Positions 49,206 through 60,100 of a DNA stretch of 64,000 nucleotides are shown piece after piece. A model generated the notes under the pieces. That model made no database searches. It was not told the DNA's origin and saw nothing but the letters and a program-made list of their open reading frames with translations. Source of the stretch: Aquila chrysaetos chrysaetos (taxonomy: Eukaryota; Chordata; Aves; Accipitriformes; Accipitridae); assembly GCF_900496995.4 (NCBI RefSeq), contig NC_044027.1, positions 10,564,743-10,628,742 on the forward strand, written 5' to 3'. Position numbers and translations under genes: made by a program. Every line of letters begins with the position of its first letter. Position 1 is the first letter of the stretch.

Positions 49206-51734
49206 CTCCCCAGGCCCTCCAGCTGCTTGCAGGCTGCTGCAGGGACCCAGGAGGGGCTGCGGGCTCTGCCAGCTGCCCGGCTTTCCCAAGGAGCCCACAC
49301 TGATGGGCACTGGACACCAAGAAACATGGGAATGATGGTCTCAGCCCCTTTGGCTCCAGTGCCTATTCCCAGTGTGTATCAGGCCAGGATGAGGCCCTGG
49401 CTCTGCCCCTTGCTGTAGGATACTGTGAAGAGTGGTTTTCTGACCTGTGGGTTCTGCGCCACTTCCAAACCCTGGGCAGGGATGGGGCACCGCATCATGC
49501 AAGGCCTGGGTGCTGGGGCATGGCAGCCACTGCTCTGGGGAAAGGAAAAAAAACTATGTTTGAGCAATGACAGACAGCTGGAAACAGCAGGGAAAACCCA
49601 AAGCACAAAGCCTGGGCCCTGCTTGCACCCAGAGCAAGCGTCTCTGCTCAGCCATCACCCCTCGCTGCCTCCAGCAAAAACAACAGGCACTTGGACATTA
49701 TTAACCCCAAGCAGCTTGGCCCCAGGCAGCTCATGGGGACGAAAGCAAGGGGTGACGCTGTGCCCTCCCTGTCTCTGCAGCCACCTTCCCTTGGGACACA
49801 TTCCCAGCCTGGGGCAAGTCATTTGGCTTCATCGTCACCAGTTTGTCTCTGCCTGCACTGAGGGTGGGGGGGAAGCAGCCTCCCTGTTTCTGTACCCCCT
49901 GATGATGGATGCATCCCCCAGCGGGACAAAGCCTGGGGGGTTTCCCCCTCCCTGGGGCTGTGGAGGAGAGGACATCCCCAGGGCTGAGGCAGTTTTGCAT
50001 AGACTCACCCTGCCTGCGAGCCAGTGGCCCCAGGGGGATCAGAGAGGGCTCAGAGATATGCTCATGCTCTCGCACAGCTGCCCTGTGGGTGCCCCTGGGC
50101 TCCCAAATGCACCCGGAGAGTGCCTGGTCCCCAGGGCCGGTTGGCAGGTCAGCAGGAGCTGCTGGTGTTTCCCCTAAGCCCCAGCCCCAGGACTCAGCGG
50201 GTTGCGGGACATCTCCATTTCTCCCAGTTAAACACATTTCCAGCATCTCGATAGTTTTCAGCTGAACTTTTGGGTTTGAAAAAGCCCAGAGGACCAGCAA
50301 GGAAGGATCAGGATGTGGCCGCAGGGCTGCTCAGGAAAGCGTTTCCCACATCAACTCCCCCTCGGTGCCACAGACATCCTCAAACTTGTCATTCAGGAAA
50401 ACCAGCTTCAGCCAGCTCCCTCTGATTTCCTGACCCTGAGACCAGTCCCTCATCTTGCCTCCCAGCTCTGTCCGTTATTTAGGCAGGGTTAAATCCCATG
50501 CCAATGGTCACCGCTTGCTGCGGAGGTCCCAGCCCCCTGACCCGGCCACCCCAATTCTCATCACTTGGACCAAAGCAGCACAGGAGGGAGCTAGGGGAGC
50601 AGCCACCACCTCTCCCCATCCACCCTGATGTTCCTTCTCAGCCCTACGGTGGAAAGGGGGGTGAGGAAATGCTGCTCCCCTTCCCTTACCTGTGCGTGGT
50701 GTCTCACGTGCGTCAGGACCACACTTGCTGCAGCTCGGCTGTGCTGGGGGGGTCCGGGCTTCGTGGCTCGGGTTCCCCACCTGGAGCCCCTTGCAGAGGA
50801 TGGAAATGATTCTGGTGGTCTCCAAGGGTCTAAGGTCTGTGGCCAACAGCCCACAGTCCCTGCTTGGAGGACCCACCATCCCAAGGCATTTTGCACCCCA
50901 GCAAATGCCTTTGAGTGGGAACCAGCCTCCAGCCCCGAAGCCAGCAGGCTTCTGGATGTCAGGACTTGGGCTCCCCATATTTGATGGGGCTGAGCCCCTG
51001 CTGTCAGGAAGGCAATGCCAAAGCATCCTTTCCGCAAGCAGCCCTCTCTCCACCCCACCATCGGCAGGACTTTTCTGTCCCTGCCCTCCCAGCACTCACC
51101 TCCAAGGCCTCCATCCCCAGCCTGGCATCCCCGCTGCCTTTGCCCATGCAGCCTGCGGATCGGGACGGTCAAGGTTTGGTTGCTGATTTTTCAAATGAAG
51201 CAAGCGTCACTCTTTCTTTCTTCATTTTTTTCCACCAAATGTGATGGATCCAAGAGAACCACCCGGCTGCCAGGGAGCCGAGTATCCCTGAGAGCAGAGA
51301 GGGGGGACACCGCAGGGACCCACAGCAGATGGGTGCCGGCTCACCTGCAGCTCTGTACACGTGCTGTATTTTTGCCTACAGACAAGCGATGCTTGGCCTC
51401 ACCGGGAAGATTGACAGCAAGATGGGAAAGCAATATAAACACCTCGCTCTTAAATAGCCTGCTGGTATTTATAGCCTGTGGTTGGCAGAGAGTCCGGTGG
51501 CTCTGACAAACTCAACTCCAGCTTATTTTTAAGGAAGCAGTGAAGAGAACATGTTTTAAAGCAGAGGATCAAGCCACATATCTGCCTGACCCGGGGCTGC
51601 TGGGAACCCACGCGGCTGGGCCAGAGCACGGGCCCTCATCACCCCACCATCCCTCCAGACTCTCCTTTGCTGTCCTGTGTCCCCAGGCACCCCCTGTCCT
51701 GCATCGCCTCTGGGTGACGGGGTGAATATTTTTA

Positions 51735-51775
51735 CAGCTGTACATATACATATGTATATATATCTCTCTCTCTAT
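51735..51775. repeat. TA/TC-rich microsatellite
   Basis: tacatatacatatgtatata followed by a (TC)n stretch. Confidence 0.8.
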
Positions 51776-52394
51776 ACCTGCAGGCACAGCCTGTTTCTGG
51801 AGCACTCTGCCGTTAGCTCAGGCTCTGTGCGAGCATCGCACTGTTTCCCACCTCCTTTCCCATTTTTCCCTCTTCATCCCATCACACCCTGCCCAGGTTT
51901 GGAAGGGAGACGCACAGAAACACTCAAATCCCCTCAGCACGACCCCGGGAGCCAGCTTGGGGCCAACCGCAGCGGCTGGCACCCCCGGTACGCACCCCGC
52001 ACCCCAGCTCAGAGGAGAAGGCACCCTCCTGCAGCGGCACCCGGGTGTGAGGAGCTGCCGTGCCGGGTGCCGGGCGAGCGCCCAGCCTTTGCCCCGAGAT
52101 TTACAGCCCTGGCCGTGCCCAGCGCCTGGGGGTGGCCACGGGGTGTCTGCATCCCCTGTGTGGGGCGGGGGGGGGGGGATATTTTGCTGGAAAATAAGCG
52201 CGAGACACCATAGGGACCCCTGCCCACTGCCATCTCCGCTGTCCCGGGCAGGGCCTCTCCCCCCAAGAAGATGCTGCAGCCCTGGAGGGGGGGGGCAGGT
52301 TTCCTACAGCCCTATGGCGGGGGGGGGGGGGGGGGAGCGCTTTGCTTCGGTGCTGGCAAAACAGACCCGAAGGTGCAGAGCTGAGCCCTGGGGG

Positions 52395-53762
52395 GCATGG
52401 GGGGGGGATGCTGAGTACGGGGGGGGGATGCTGGTTGCAGGAATATGCTGGGGGGCGGGGGGCGGTATGCAGGGTGCGGGGGGGTATACTGGGTGCGGAG
52501 GGGGGATACCGGGTGCAGGGGGGGATGCTGGTTGTGGGGGGCAGTATGCTGGGTGCGGGGGTATGCTGGAGGCGGGGGGTGATGCCGGTTGCGGCGGGGG
52601 ATGCCGGGCGCGAAGGGGTATGCTGGGTGCAAGGTGGTTGATCCTGGGTGCGGGGGGGATGCCGGGTGCGGGGGGGATGCCGGGTGCGGGGGTGATGCCG
52701 GTTGCGGGGGGGGGATGCCGGGTGCGGGGGGGATGCTGGATGCGGGGGTGGATGCTGGGTGCGGGGGGGATGCCGGGTGCGGGAGGGATGCCGGGTGCGG
52801 GGGTGATGCCGGTTGCGGGGGGGGATGCCGGGTGCGGGGGGGATGCTGGATGCGGGGGTGGATGCTGGGTGCGGGGGGGATGCCGGGTGCGGGAGGGATG
52901 CCGGTTGCGGGGGCGATGCCGGTTGCGGGAGGGATGCCGGTTGCGGGAGGGATGCCGGGTGCGGGGGGGGATGCCGGTTGCGGGGGGGGGATGCCGGGTG
53001 CGGGGGTGATGCCGGTTGCGGGGGTGGATGCCGGGTGCGGGGGGGGATGCCGGGTGCGGGGGTGATGCCGGTTGCGGGGGGGGATGCCGGGTGCGGGGGG
53101 GGATGCCGGGTGCGGGGGCGATGCCGGTTGCGGGAGGGATGCCGGGTGCGGGGGGGGATGCCGGTTGCGGGGGTGGATGCCGGGTGCGGGGGGGATGCCG
53201 GGTGCGGGAGGGATGCCGGGTGCGGGGGTGATGCCGGTTGCGGGGGGGGATGCCGGGTGCGGGGGGGATGCTGGATGCGGGGGTGGATGCTGGGTGCGGG
53301 GGGGATGCCGGGTGCGGGAGGGATGCCGGGTGCGGGGGTGATGCCGGTTGCGGGGGGGATGCCGGGTGCGGGGGGGGATGCTGGATGCGGGGGTGGATGC
53401 TGGGTGCGGGGGGGGATGCCGGTTGCGGGGGGGGATGCCGGGTGCGGAGGTGGATGCCGGGTGCGGGAGGGATGCCGGTTGCGGGGGCGATGCCGGTTGC
53501 GGGAGGGATGCCGGTTGCGGGAGGGATGCCGGGTGCGGGGGTGATGCCGGTTGCGGGGGGGGATGCCGGGTGCGGGGGGGATGCCGGGTGCGGGGGTGAT
53601 GCCGGTTGCGGGGGTGGATGCCGGGTGCGGGGGGGATGCCGGGTGCGGGGGTGATGCCGGTTGCGGGGGGGGGATGCCGGGTGCGGGGGGGATGCCGGGT
53701 GCGGGGGTGATGCCGGTTGCGGGGGGGGGGATGCCGGGTGCGGGGGGGATGCCGGGTGCCAG
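52395..53762. repeat. G-rich minisatellite (17-20 bp unit) with higher-order structure, upstream of STXBP1
   Basis: Roughly 70 head-to-tail units of GGATGCCGGGTGCGGGGG with variants (ggttgc, gctgga, ggaggg). The rare variant GCTGGATGC occurs at 52,735, 52,845, 53,270 and 53,380: spacings of 110, 425 and 110 bp, so two 110-bp pairs are offset by 535 bp, showing nested duplication. Every unit has a G run of three or more. The array ends about 345 bp before the STXBP1 ATG. It is open for long stretches in several frames on both strands, which is an artefact of composition. Confidence 0.95.
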
Positions 53763-54107
53763 GGGGCGCTCCGCGGCGGCGGGCGGGCGCTCCGCTGCGG
53801 CGCGGGGCGGGGCGGGGGGCGGGGCGGAGTGACGCGCGTCCCGCCCCCCCGCCGCCCCTCCCCTCCGCGCAGTCAGCTGAGCCCCGCCGCGGCCGCCGGA
53901 GCCCGCTGCCCCCCCCCCCCCCGCCCCGGCCCGCCCGTTCTCCCCCCCCCCCGTTCTCCCCCCCCTTTCCCTCCCTCCGCATCCTTGCGCCGCCCGGCGC
54001 TGCGCCCGCCACCCGCAGCCTCCTCCGGCTGTGTGTGCGTGTGGGTGCCCCCCCCCCCCCCCCAATATCCTTCCCCAGCCGCTGCGGACCCCCCCCGGCA
54101 CGGAGAC
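53763..54107 (+). promoter_or_regulatory. STXBP1: STXBP1 CpG-island promoter and 5' UTR
   Basis: Extremely GC-rich, TATA-less block with GC-box-like runs, a CRE-like TGACGCGC at 53,830, an E-box CAGCTG at 53,874 and several poly-C tracts. It is bounded upstream by the minisatellite and downstream by the ATG. The TSS is not determinable from the sequence. Confidence 0.7.
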
Positions 54108-54144
54108 ATGGCCCCCATCGGACTCAAGGCTGTGGTGGGAGAAA
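54108..54144 (+). CDS. STXBP1: STXBP1 (Munc18-1) coding exon 1; rest of gene beyond window
   Basis: Sec1/Munc18 protein that binds syntaxin-1 and the SNARE complex at the presynaptic membrane and is essential for neurotransmitter release. The 37-bp exon encodes MAPIGLKAVVGE plus the first base of a Lys codon, then donor GTAAGA. This is the known STXBP1 N-terminus; STXBP2 begins MAPSGLKAVVGE, so Ile4 favours STXBP1. The next exon should begin AG and encode an IMHDVIKK-type segment. I do not find it before 64,000, consistent with the long first intron known in mammals. The head-to-head arrangement with NIBAN2 matches the human locus. Only 12 residues are visible, but they are distinctive. Confidence 0.93.
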
Positions 54145-57100
54145 GTAAGATCCGCGTCCGGCCGCGCTACTTGAGCACCCCGCGGGGGGGGGGCGGGGGC
54201 GGCGTGAAACGGACCAGGCTCCGGCTCCCCTTTTCCGCGGGTGGGGGGATGCTGCGGATGCGCAATACGGACCCTCGGGGCGGCGGGGGGGAGCGGGGGG
54301 GGCGATGGGACACCCCCATGGGGCAGCCGGCAGGACGTGGGGACAAGCCGGCCCGGTGGGTTGGGGGGGTCGGGGCTTGCTGTCTTCCTCCGGGTTTTAT
54401 TTATTTAATTTGCGGGGGGGGGGGGGATGTTGAGGCTGTTGGGATTTTTCTGCAGTGCTGAGGGGAGGGGAGGAGAAGGGGGGGCGGTGGAAAAAGGAAG
54501 CGAGAGGCTTTCGAGTCTTCCCCCCCCCCCCCGCCTCTGGTTCCTAAATGGCCGGGGGGCGATCGCCTCATCAGAATATAATCAGGAAAGCCCAATCACC
54601 CCCCTCCATGGGGGGGTCTGAGCCCGGGGAGGGAGGCTGGGGGGGGGCACAGGGATGTCCGGCTGTGCAGAACCCCCCCCCAGCGCCGCCGCGGTGACAG
54701 GCCGGGCGCCTCTCGGCTTTGTCTGCAGCAAATCCCGCTTTAATGGTGATTTTTTTTTTCATTTTCCCGGACGTGACTTCGCTTCCCTGATCTCGGGGCG
54801 GCCGTGCCCCCCCCCCCCAAACCCACCCCCCTCGGGCATTTCTGCGCCCTTTGGGGTCGCGATCCACCATGCTATTTTGGGCGGCCGAGCTCCGGGGTGG
54901 GGGGGGGGAAGGCGGGTGGGAACGGAGCAACCCCGGGTTTGCTTCCTCCTTCCCCCGGCTGTTGCAAGATGATATTTTCAACGTCTTGATGGCGGAGGGG
55001 GGGGGGGGGGGTGTTCTCCAAAACGCCCGAGGCTGGGGCGGGGGGGCGGGTTGCGGCTCCTTTCCCCTTAGCAAAATTAAAGCGAAAAACTCCGCATTAA
55101 AAAAATAACTAAATCAAGAGCAGAAACGGCAGGAACCGGTGGAAACTTCCCCCGGGCTCCCCGCAGCCATGAAAAGCCCGTCTCGTCCCTCCCCGCTCCT
55201 CTTGCAGGATTTATTTCCGTGGGCATCGTGGCCAGCCGGGGCCGGGTCTCCTTTCTTTTTTTTTTTTTGGGGGGGGGGGGTTGGTGTGTAATCTGGGGGG
55301 CGGTGGGGGGTGTGTGTGTGTGTGGGGGGGGTGTGTACGTGGGTGAAATCCCCGCGGGTGGGGTGGCTCCGGCAGCCGCCGCGTTGTGCAGCGAAACCCT
55401 CCCGCGCAGGCTGCAGATGGTGCGGCCGGGGCTGGTGGTGTGATCGGGTGGGTGGTGATCTGAAGGGGGGGGGGGATATCCCCCTGGATTGATGTTCCTG
55501 CTTTGTTCCCAGTCGTCACCTGCCCCGGGGATGGGGGGCTGCGCCATAATCCCCCCCCCCCCCCCAGCCCTGGGGTGCTGCATTGGGGGTTAGAGCCCAG
55601 GCAGCTGCAAAATGAAAGGGAAAAGGCAGGGAAATGCCCCGTTGTTTCTCTGCTGCAGGATCAGCTTTGGGGAGGGGGGAGGTTGGCTCTTCTGCTTTGC
55701 TGGGTTTTCTTTTGGAGGGGTTGGTCTCCTCGCCTTCGGGGTGGGGAGAGGGGCTGCTCCCAGCCCAGCCGGGCGTGGGGGGGGGGCTGAAGCTGGTCCA
55801 GCCACCCACACACCCCCAGGCAGGGCCCCATCCAGCTCATCCAGTGCCCTGGCTAAAGAGGGGACAGAGACCAGTGCCACAGCGCGTCCCTTATTTTCAT
55901 TCATTGGCTCTGCGTTGAAATAGGCTGGGAGAGAGCACACACACGCAGACACACACACGGAGGTTCAAGGCAGCATCATGGAAATCTGGCTCAGTCCTTC
56001 CCTTTAGGGTTTAGTAACAAACTGCTCTGTTCTTCCCTGAAAAATATCATTCCAGACTGAAAATGATAACTGGTAGCTGGGCATCGGTGCTATAGCGGGG
56101 CTATCGGCGGAGCGTGGGTGTTTGGAAGGAGAGAGCAGGGTTTGTGCAGGCAAAATGCTGCATAGGAGCAAGGGACGGGGCCCTTGGAGGAGCACCCTGT
56201 GGGGTTCAGCTCTCTCCTCCCACAGGGCTCGAGGTGCTCCTCAGGCTGCCACGGGAAGCTCCTGGTCTTGGTGGGTCAGTTCCTGCCTTGAGGTGCTGTT
56301 TTCAGCTGGAGCTGCTCCCCCCAAGTCAGGACCAGTCTGCAGGGTACCCAGACCTCCCCCTTCCCTGGGCACCAATGCGGCTAGCACAAGATTTCCCTGG
56401 CTCTCCCTCACTGCGCCAGCCTGCTTTCGGGCAGGGATTCCCCAAAGGTTTACCTGCAGAAGATGCTTGCTCGTAAGGAGCAAGAGGTCCAAACCTGGGG
56501 CTGACCCCAGGGCAGGGTATCCCTGCTGGGCTCCCTCCCGAGGAAGAAGGATGCTGCCGTGTTGCCATGGCTTGCTCCAGCAGGCCCCCCCTCTGGAGCT
56601 GCATTCTGCCCTGGCTTCCCTCCAGACGCGGATTATTCTTCTGACCAGCTGGTGCCATAACAAGATGGGTTTTGAAGGCCCTTGGCGAGCTGGGAGGAGG
56701 TGGGCAGGGGGACGAGGTGGGTGAGTGTTGCAGGAGATCGGCAGAACTGGATTGTCGCCCCCCAGAGCCGTGGGGTGCGTGCTAGGGGGACTGTCCCTGT
56801 GCCTCCCTGCAGTATCCAGCAGCCATGGCTGCATCCCTCCAGGATTTGCTTTCATCTGGCTGGGGTTGGAGCTGAGTGTGCTCAGCCCCGAAGGTGTTGC
56901 CTGAGGAGCAGGTCCTCCTGGTGTGTCTTCTGTTCGCTCTGCGGCCACCTCCCAGGGAGCCCCACTGGAGAACCAGTCGCTTTGCTCTGGTGCTGGTTAG
57001 AAAAATCTCACCCAAGTGTGGCAGCTGGTTCCACCTCTGAGGACACCCATCCCCAAATCTTCATCTAATTCCCACCACATGAACATTCCTCCCATCCTCT

Positions 57101-60100
57101 CTTGCCCCAGGGCCTCCTTGGATCTTCTCAGGGCAGCCTGCCCCGAGCTTCTCCTGCACAGCCCGGTCCCCGCTCTCCTGCAGCACCCTGCAGTGGAGAG
57201 GAGGAGGAGACTGGGTTTACTTCATTAAACCATCACCAGTGAGGGAAGACGGGCCGTGCTGCAGGGGTGACACCTGTGCAGCGCCTGCCACCATGGTGGG
57301 CTGGTGCAAGACACGTAGCCAGAGCATACAGAGGTGATGCCCATGCTGGATCTGAAAACCCCTGGACCCCTTCACCTGGAAGAGGAGAGAAACCTCCCCG
57401 AGGGGCTTCCTTTTGCTCTTGTTGCTGTTTGCTCATGTTGCTGTCATGGACAGCAAGACATGGGAGAAGCAGAGCAGCCCCGGGATAAGGGAGCATCCTG
57501 CTCACTTCCAGAGACAGCAAGAAAACACCTTTCCCCCAGGACACCAGCTGATCCTCCCACGGAGCATCCTTGCCTATACAGCCTCCCGCAGAGCTGACCT
57601 GTGCCCGGGTGCCTGCCTGCCGGAGCCGCACTGAGGAGCCCCACGCTTAAATCCTGCCTAGACGGGGTCTCATGGGCCCTCAGCACCCACGTACAGCACT
57701 CCCTGCCGTACCGTGTCCCTCGGTGTCCCCATCTGTACTTCTCAAGGGTCCATCCCTGCCTGGCCAGCGCTGCGACGTGATGACTCAGGGACGCAGGCTC
57801 GCGCTGAGCTGCACTTGCTGTGCTGCACCTCCAGGTACAGGGAGGAGGCAGGGGCAGGGCTGCCGGCTGCTGCCAGCCTCGGGGCACAGCCAGGGGCCCT
57901 GGGGACCTGCTGCCGGGTTGCTGGTGCGTGACTCACCCAGGCTGCTTGGGGCACCTCACTGCTCCCACCACCCCTTTGCCGAGGGCACAGGGAGACTTCA
58001 GGGGCCAGATGCTGCTCCTTGAGGATGCTCCGAGCTCATCTCGGGGCCCAGGGTGTGAGGCTTGCGTGCTGCCCCAGAGCCAGGTCTGGCAAGGTCTCTG
58101 CCAAGCAGAGGAAGAGGAGGCAGCGAAGGGCACAGGGCTGGCTGGTCCTGGTGGGACCGTTGCAGGGATGCACGTTGCATCCTCCTGCCTGCACGGGGGC
58201 AGAGCCTGGTCTCAGTGTGATGGTGAAGTGGATGGGTGAGGAGGAGAGGGTCTCTGCGCCCTGTCCCCCATGGGTGGGAGCAGACCCTGAAGCCAGTCGC
58301 TTCCTGGGCAGCCCACTCTTCCAATCCCCAATGCTGGGGAGTCCCGAGGGCGGCATGGTGCCGCCTGCCCCATGTGTCGGTATAGGAACGGGCACCTGGC
58401 AAAGCCTCTGCTCGGGCCTTTAGCCCTGTCACCAGGGTCTCTCTAGCCTCCGACATTGGCTCCAAGTTGGAGAAGCTTGAAAAAATATATGCAAAATTCA
58501 GGGCTCACCTTCACAGGGTAGAGCAATTTCAGTCTCTAAACCATGGTCTACTCCAGGGGCTGAGAAATACTTGCCTGTACGTGACCATGGAAGGTTACCA
58601 AGAATGACAAACCTCACTTTGGCAGGTCTACATCCACCCACCAGTGTCTGCATGTGCAAGATGGTTGAAAAAAGCCACCAATATAGAGGACTTGGACTCT
58701 TTCCCTCTTAAAAAGAAAAGTAAGGTCTGGGTCTAATTCCCATTCACCTCCCAGGAAAAATGTCCCAGGAGAGATTCCTTCCCTCTTCCCACAAAATCAA
58801 CACATTTAAAAAGAGAATCATCATCACATGGCTTTTAGTTGCATGCTGAGAAGCAGATGCTGCGTCCACCAACTCACGGTGCAGGAAGGAACTTGGCTCT
58901 TGTGTTTTGGAGAGTGCAAAAATAGATCAAGCTGAAGGTGCATTAATTTATGGGCTTCCACATTGCCCACGTACACGCACAAACGCATGAATGTGCACGC
59001 CCACATGCATTGACACATGTGCTATAGGGTCATTTATGGAGCCCATCAGATGGTTTGACGTTGTGCCGCTAAGGGAGCAGCAATGACCACTCAGAGCTGG
59101 ACCAGCTCAGGCACACATCAGCTGCCCTCCAGCCTGTCCCTGCTGTCCATGTGGGCACAGGAGACTAGCCCAGCCTGGATTCCCACCGAGCCGAGCCTGA
59201 AGATCCCCAATTTATTGGTGTTTTGCTCCCTCTTGGTTCAAGGCAGAGAAGAACCAGCTCAGAAAGTCATGGCTGCACACACAGGAGAGCATGACTTACC
59301 CCTGGGAGAGGGTCACCTCCCCTCCGGGATGCTGTGACATGCCGTGTGTGCCTTCCTGCTGCAGGAAAGCTCTTGGCTCCTCTTGGCACTGAAGCACTGC
59401 CAACATTGGCTACACCAACAGCACCTACAGCCGCCGACAGCCAGGTACAGGATCTCTGCTGGGGATGGAAACACCTGGTGGAAGAGGACAAGCGTTAGTG
59501 AAAGGTGATGCCTTCAAAAGGGATCTGATGTGGTCTGTGGCCCATTGACTCTACCCAGATGAAGAAGCTCTGCTCAACTCCCAGATCCTTGTGCAGACCC
59601 GAGGAAACTGTGCCTGGAGTGATCCTGCAGTGAAAATCCTTGTGAATTTTACCGTTTCTCCAGTGCAGTCAGTGAGAGTGATTCGTGGGTGCGATCATAC
59701 ATTTCATTTCCCTTATTTCCTTTTAGGTGTGTTATTCAATTTCTAAAGAGTTCAAGACCTCCAGGGCTCTGTCCTCCTCTCTGGGCTCTGCATGTTTCCC
59801 ATGGCTTTGGCTGGCAGGTATAAATACGTACATCCTTCATGAGAACAGCGCAAATAGGAAAAGGAGGAATTAATCACAGGTTACTATGATGATTACAGTG
59901 ACTAATCCTTGAAGCTAGAGCCCCAGCAGCAAAGCAGCACTGCACGGCTCCCCAGAGTAGCACAAATACTGCTCGGTGTGGCTTCAACACGTGGCATGTT
60001 TCACCAGTGGCCATGAGGGAGATGTGTGGTGCTGCTCTGGATGTGAAAATATCAAAGTTCACCTCATTCGGGGTTGGGGAGGAAAGGATGAAGCTGAGCC

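Larger units (their letters stand above)
43768..52390. other. NIBAN2-STXBP1 intergenic region
   Basis: About 8.6 kb without a supportable gene. Notable contents are an AT-rich block at 45,130-45,860, an AT-rich patch with TAAT, GATA-like and E-box-like cores at 46,670-46,810, and the GGCATG/GGCACC hexamer minisatellite at 48.6-49.2 kb. Long open frames at 43.2-44.5 kb and 48.1-49.1 kb fall in CpG-island or repeat sequence. Confidence 0.65.

Noticed and set aside
52101-54101. A 666-codon open frame on the minus strand (and a 566-codon one) with PPHPASPP-type repeats
   Set aside because: It is simply the G-rich minisatellite plus the STXBP1 promoter read backwards; the array lacks stop codons in several frames on both strands. 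No conserved domain, splice logic or start context supports a gene.
54108-54144. STXBP2 instead of STXBP1
   Set aside because: The fourth residue is Ile (MAPIGLK), as in STXBP1; STXBP2 has Ser. The NIBAN2 neighbour also fits the STXBP1 locus, whereas STXBP2 lies on human 19p13.
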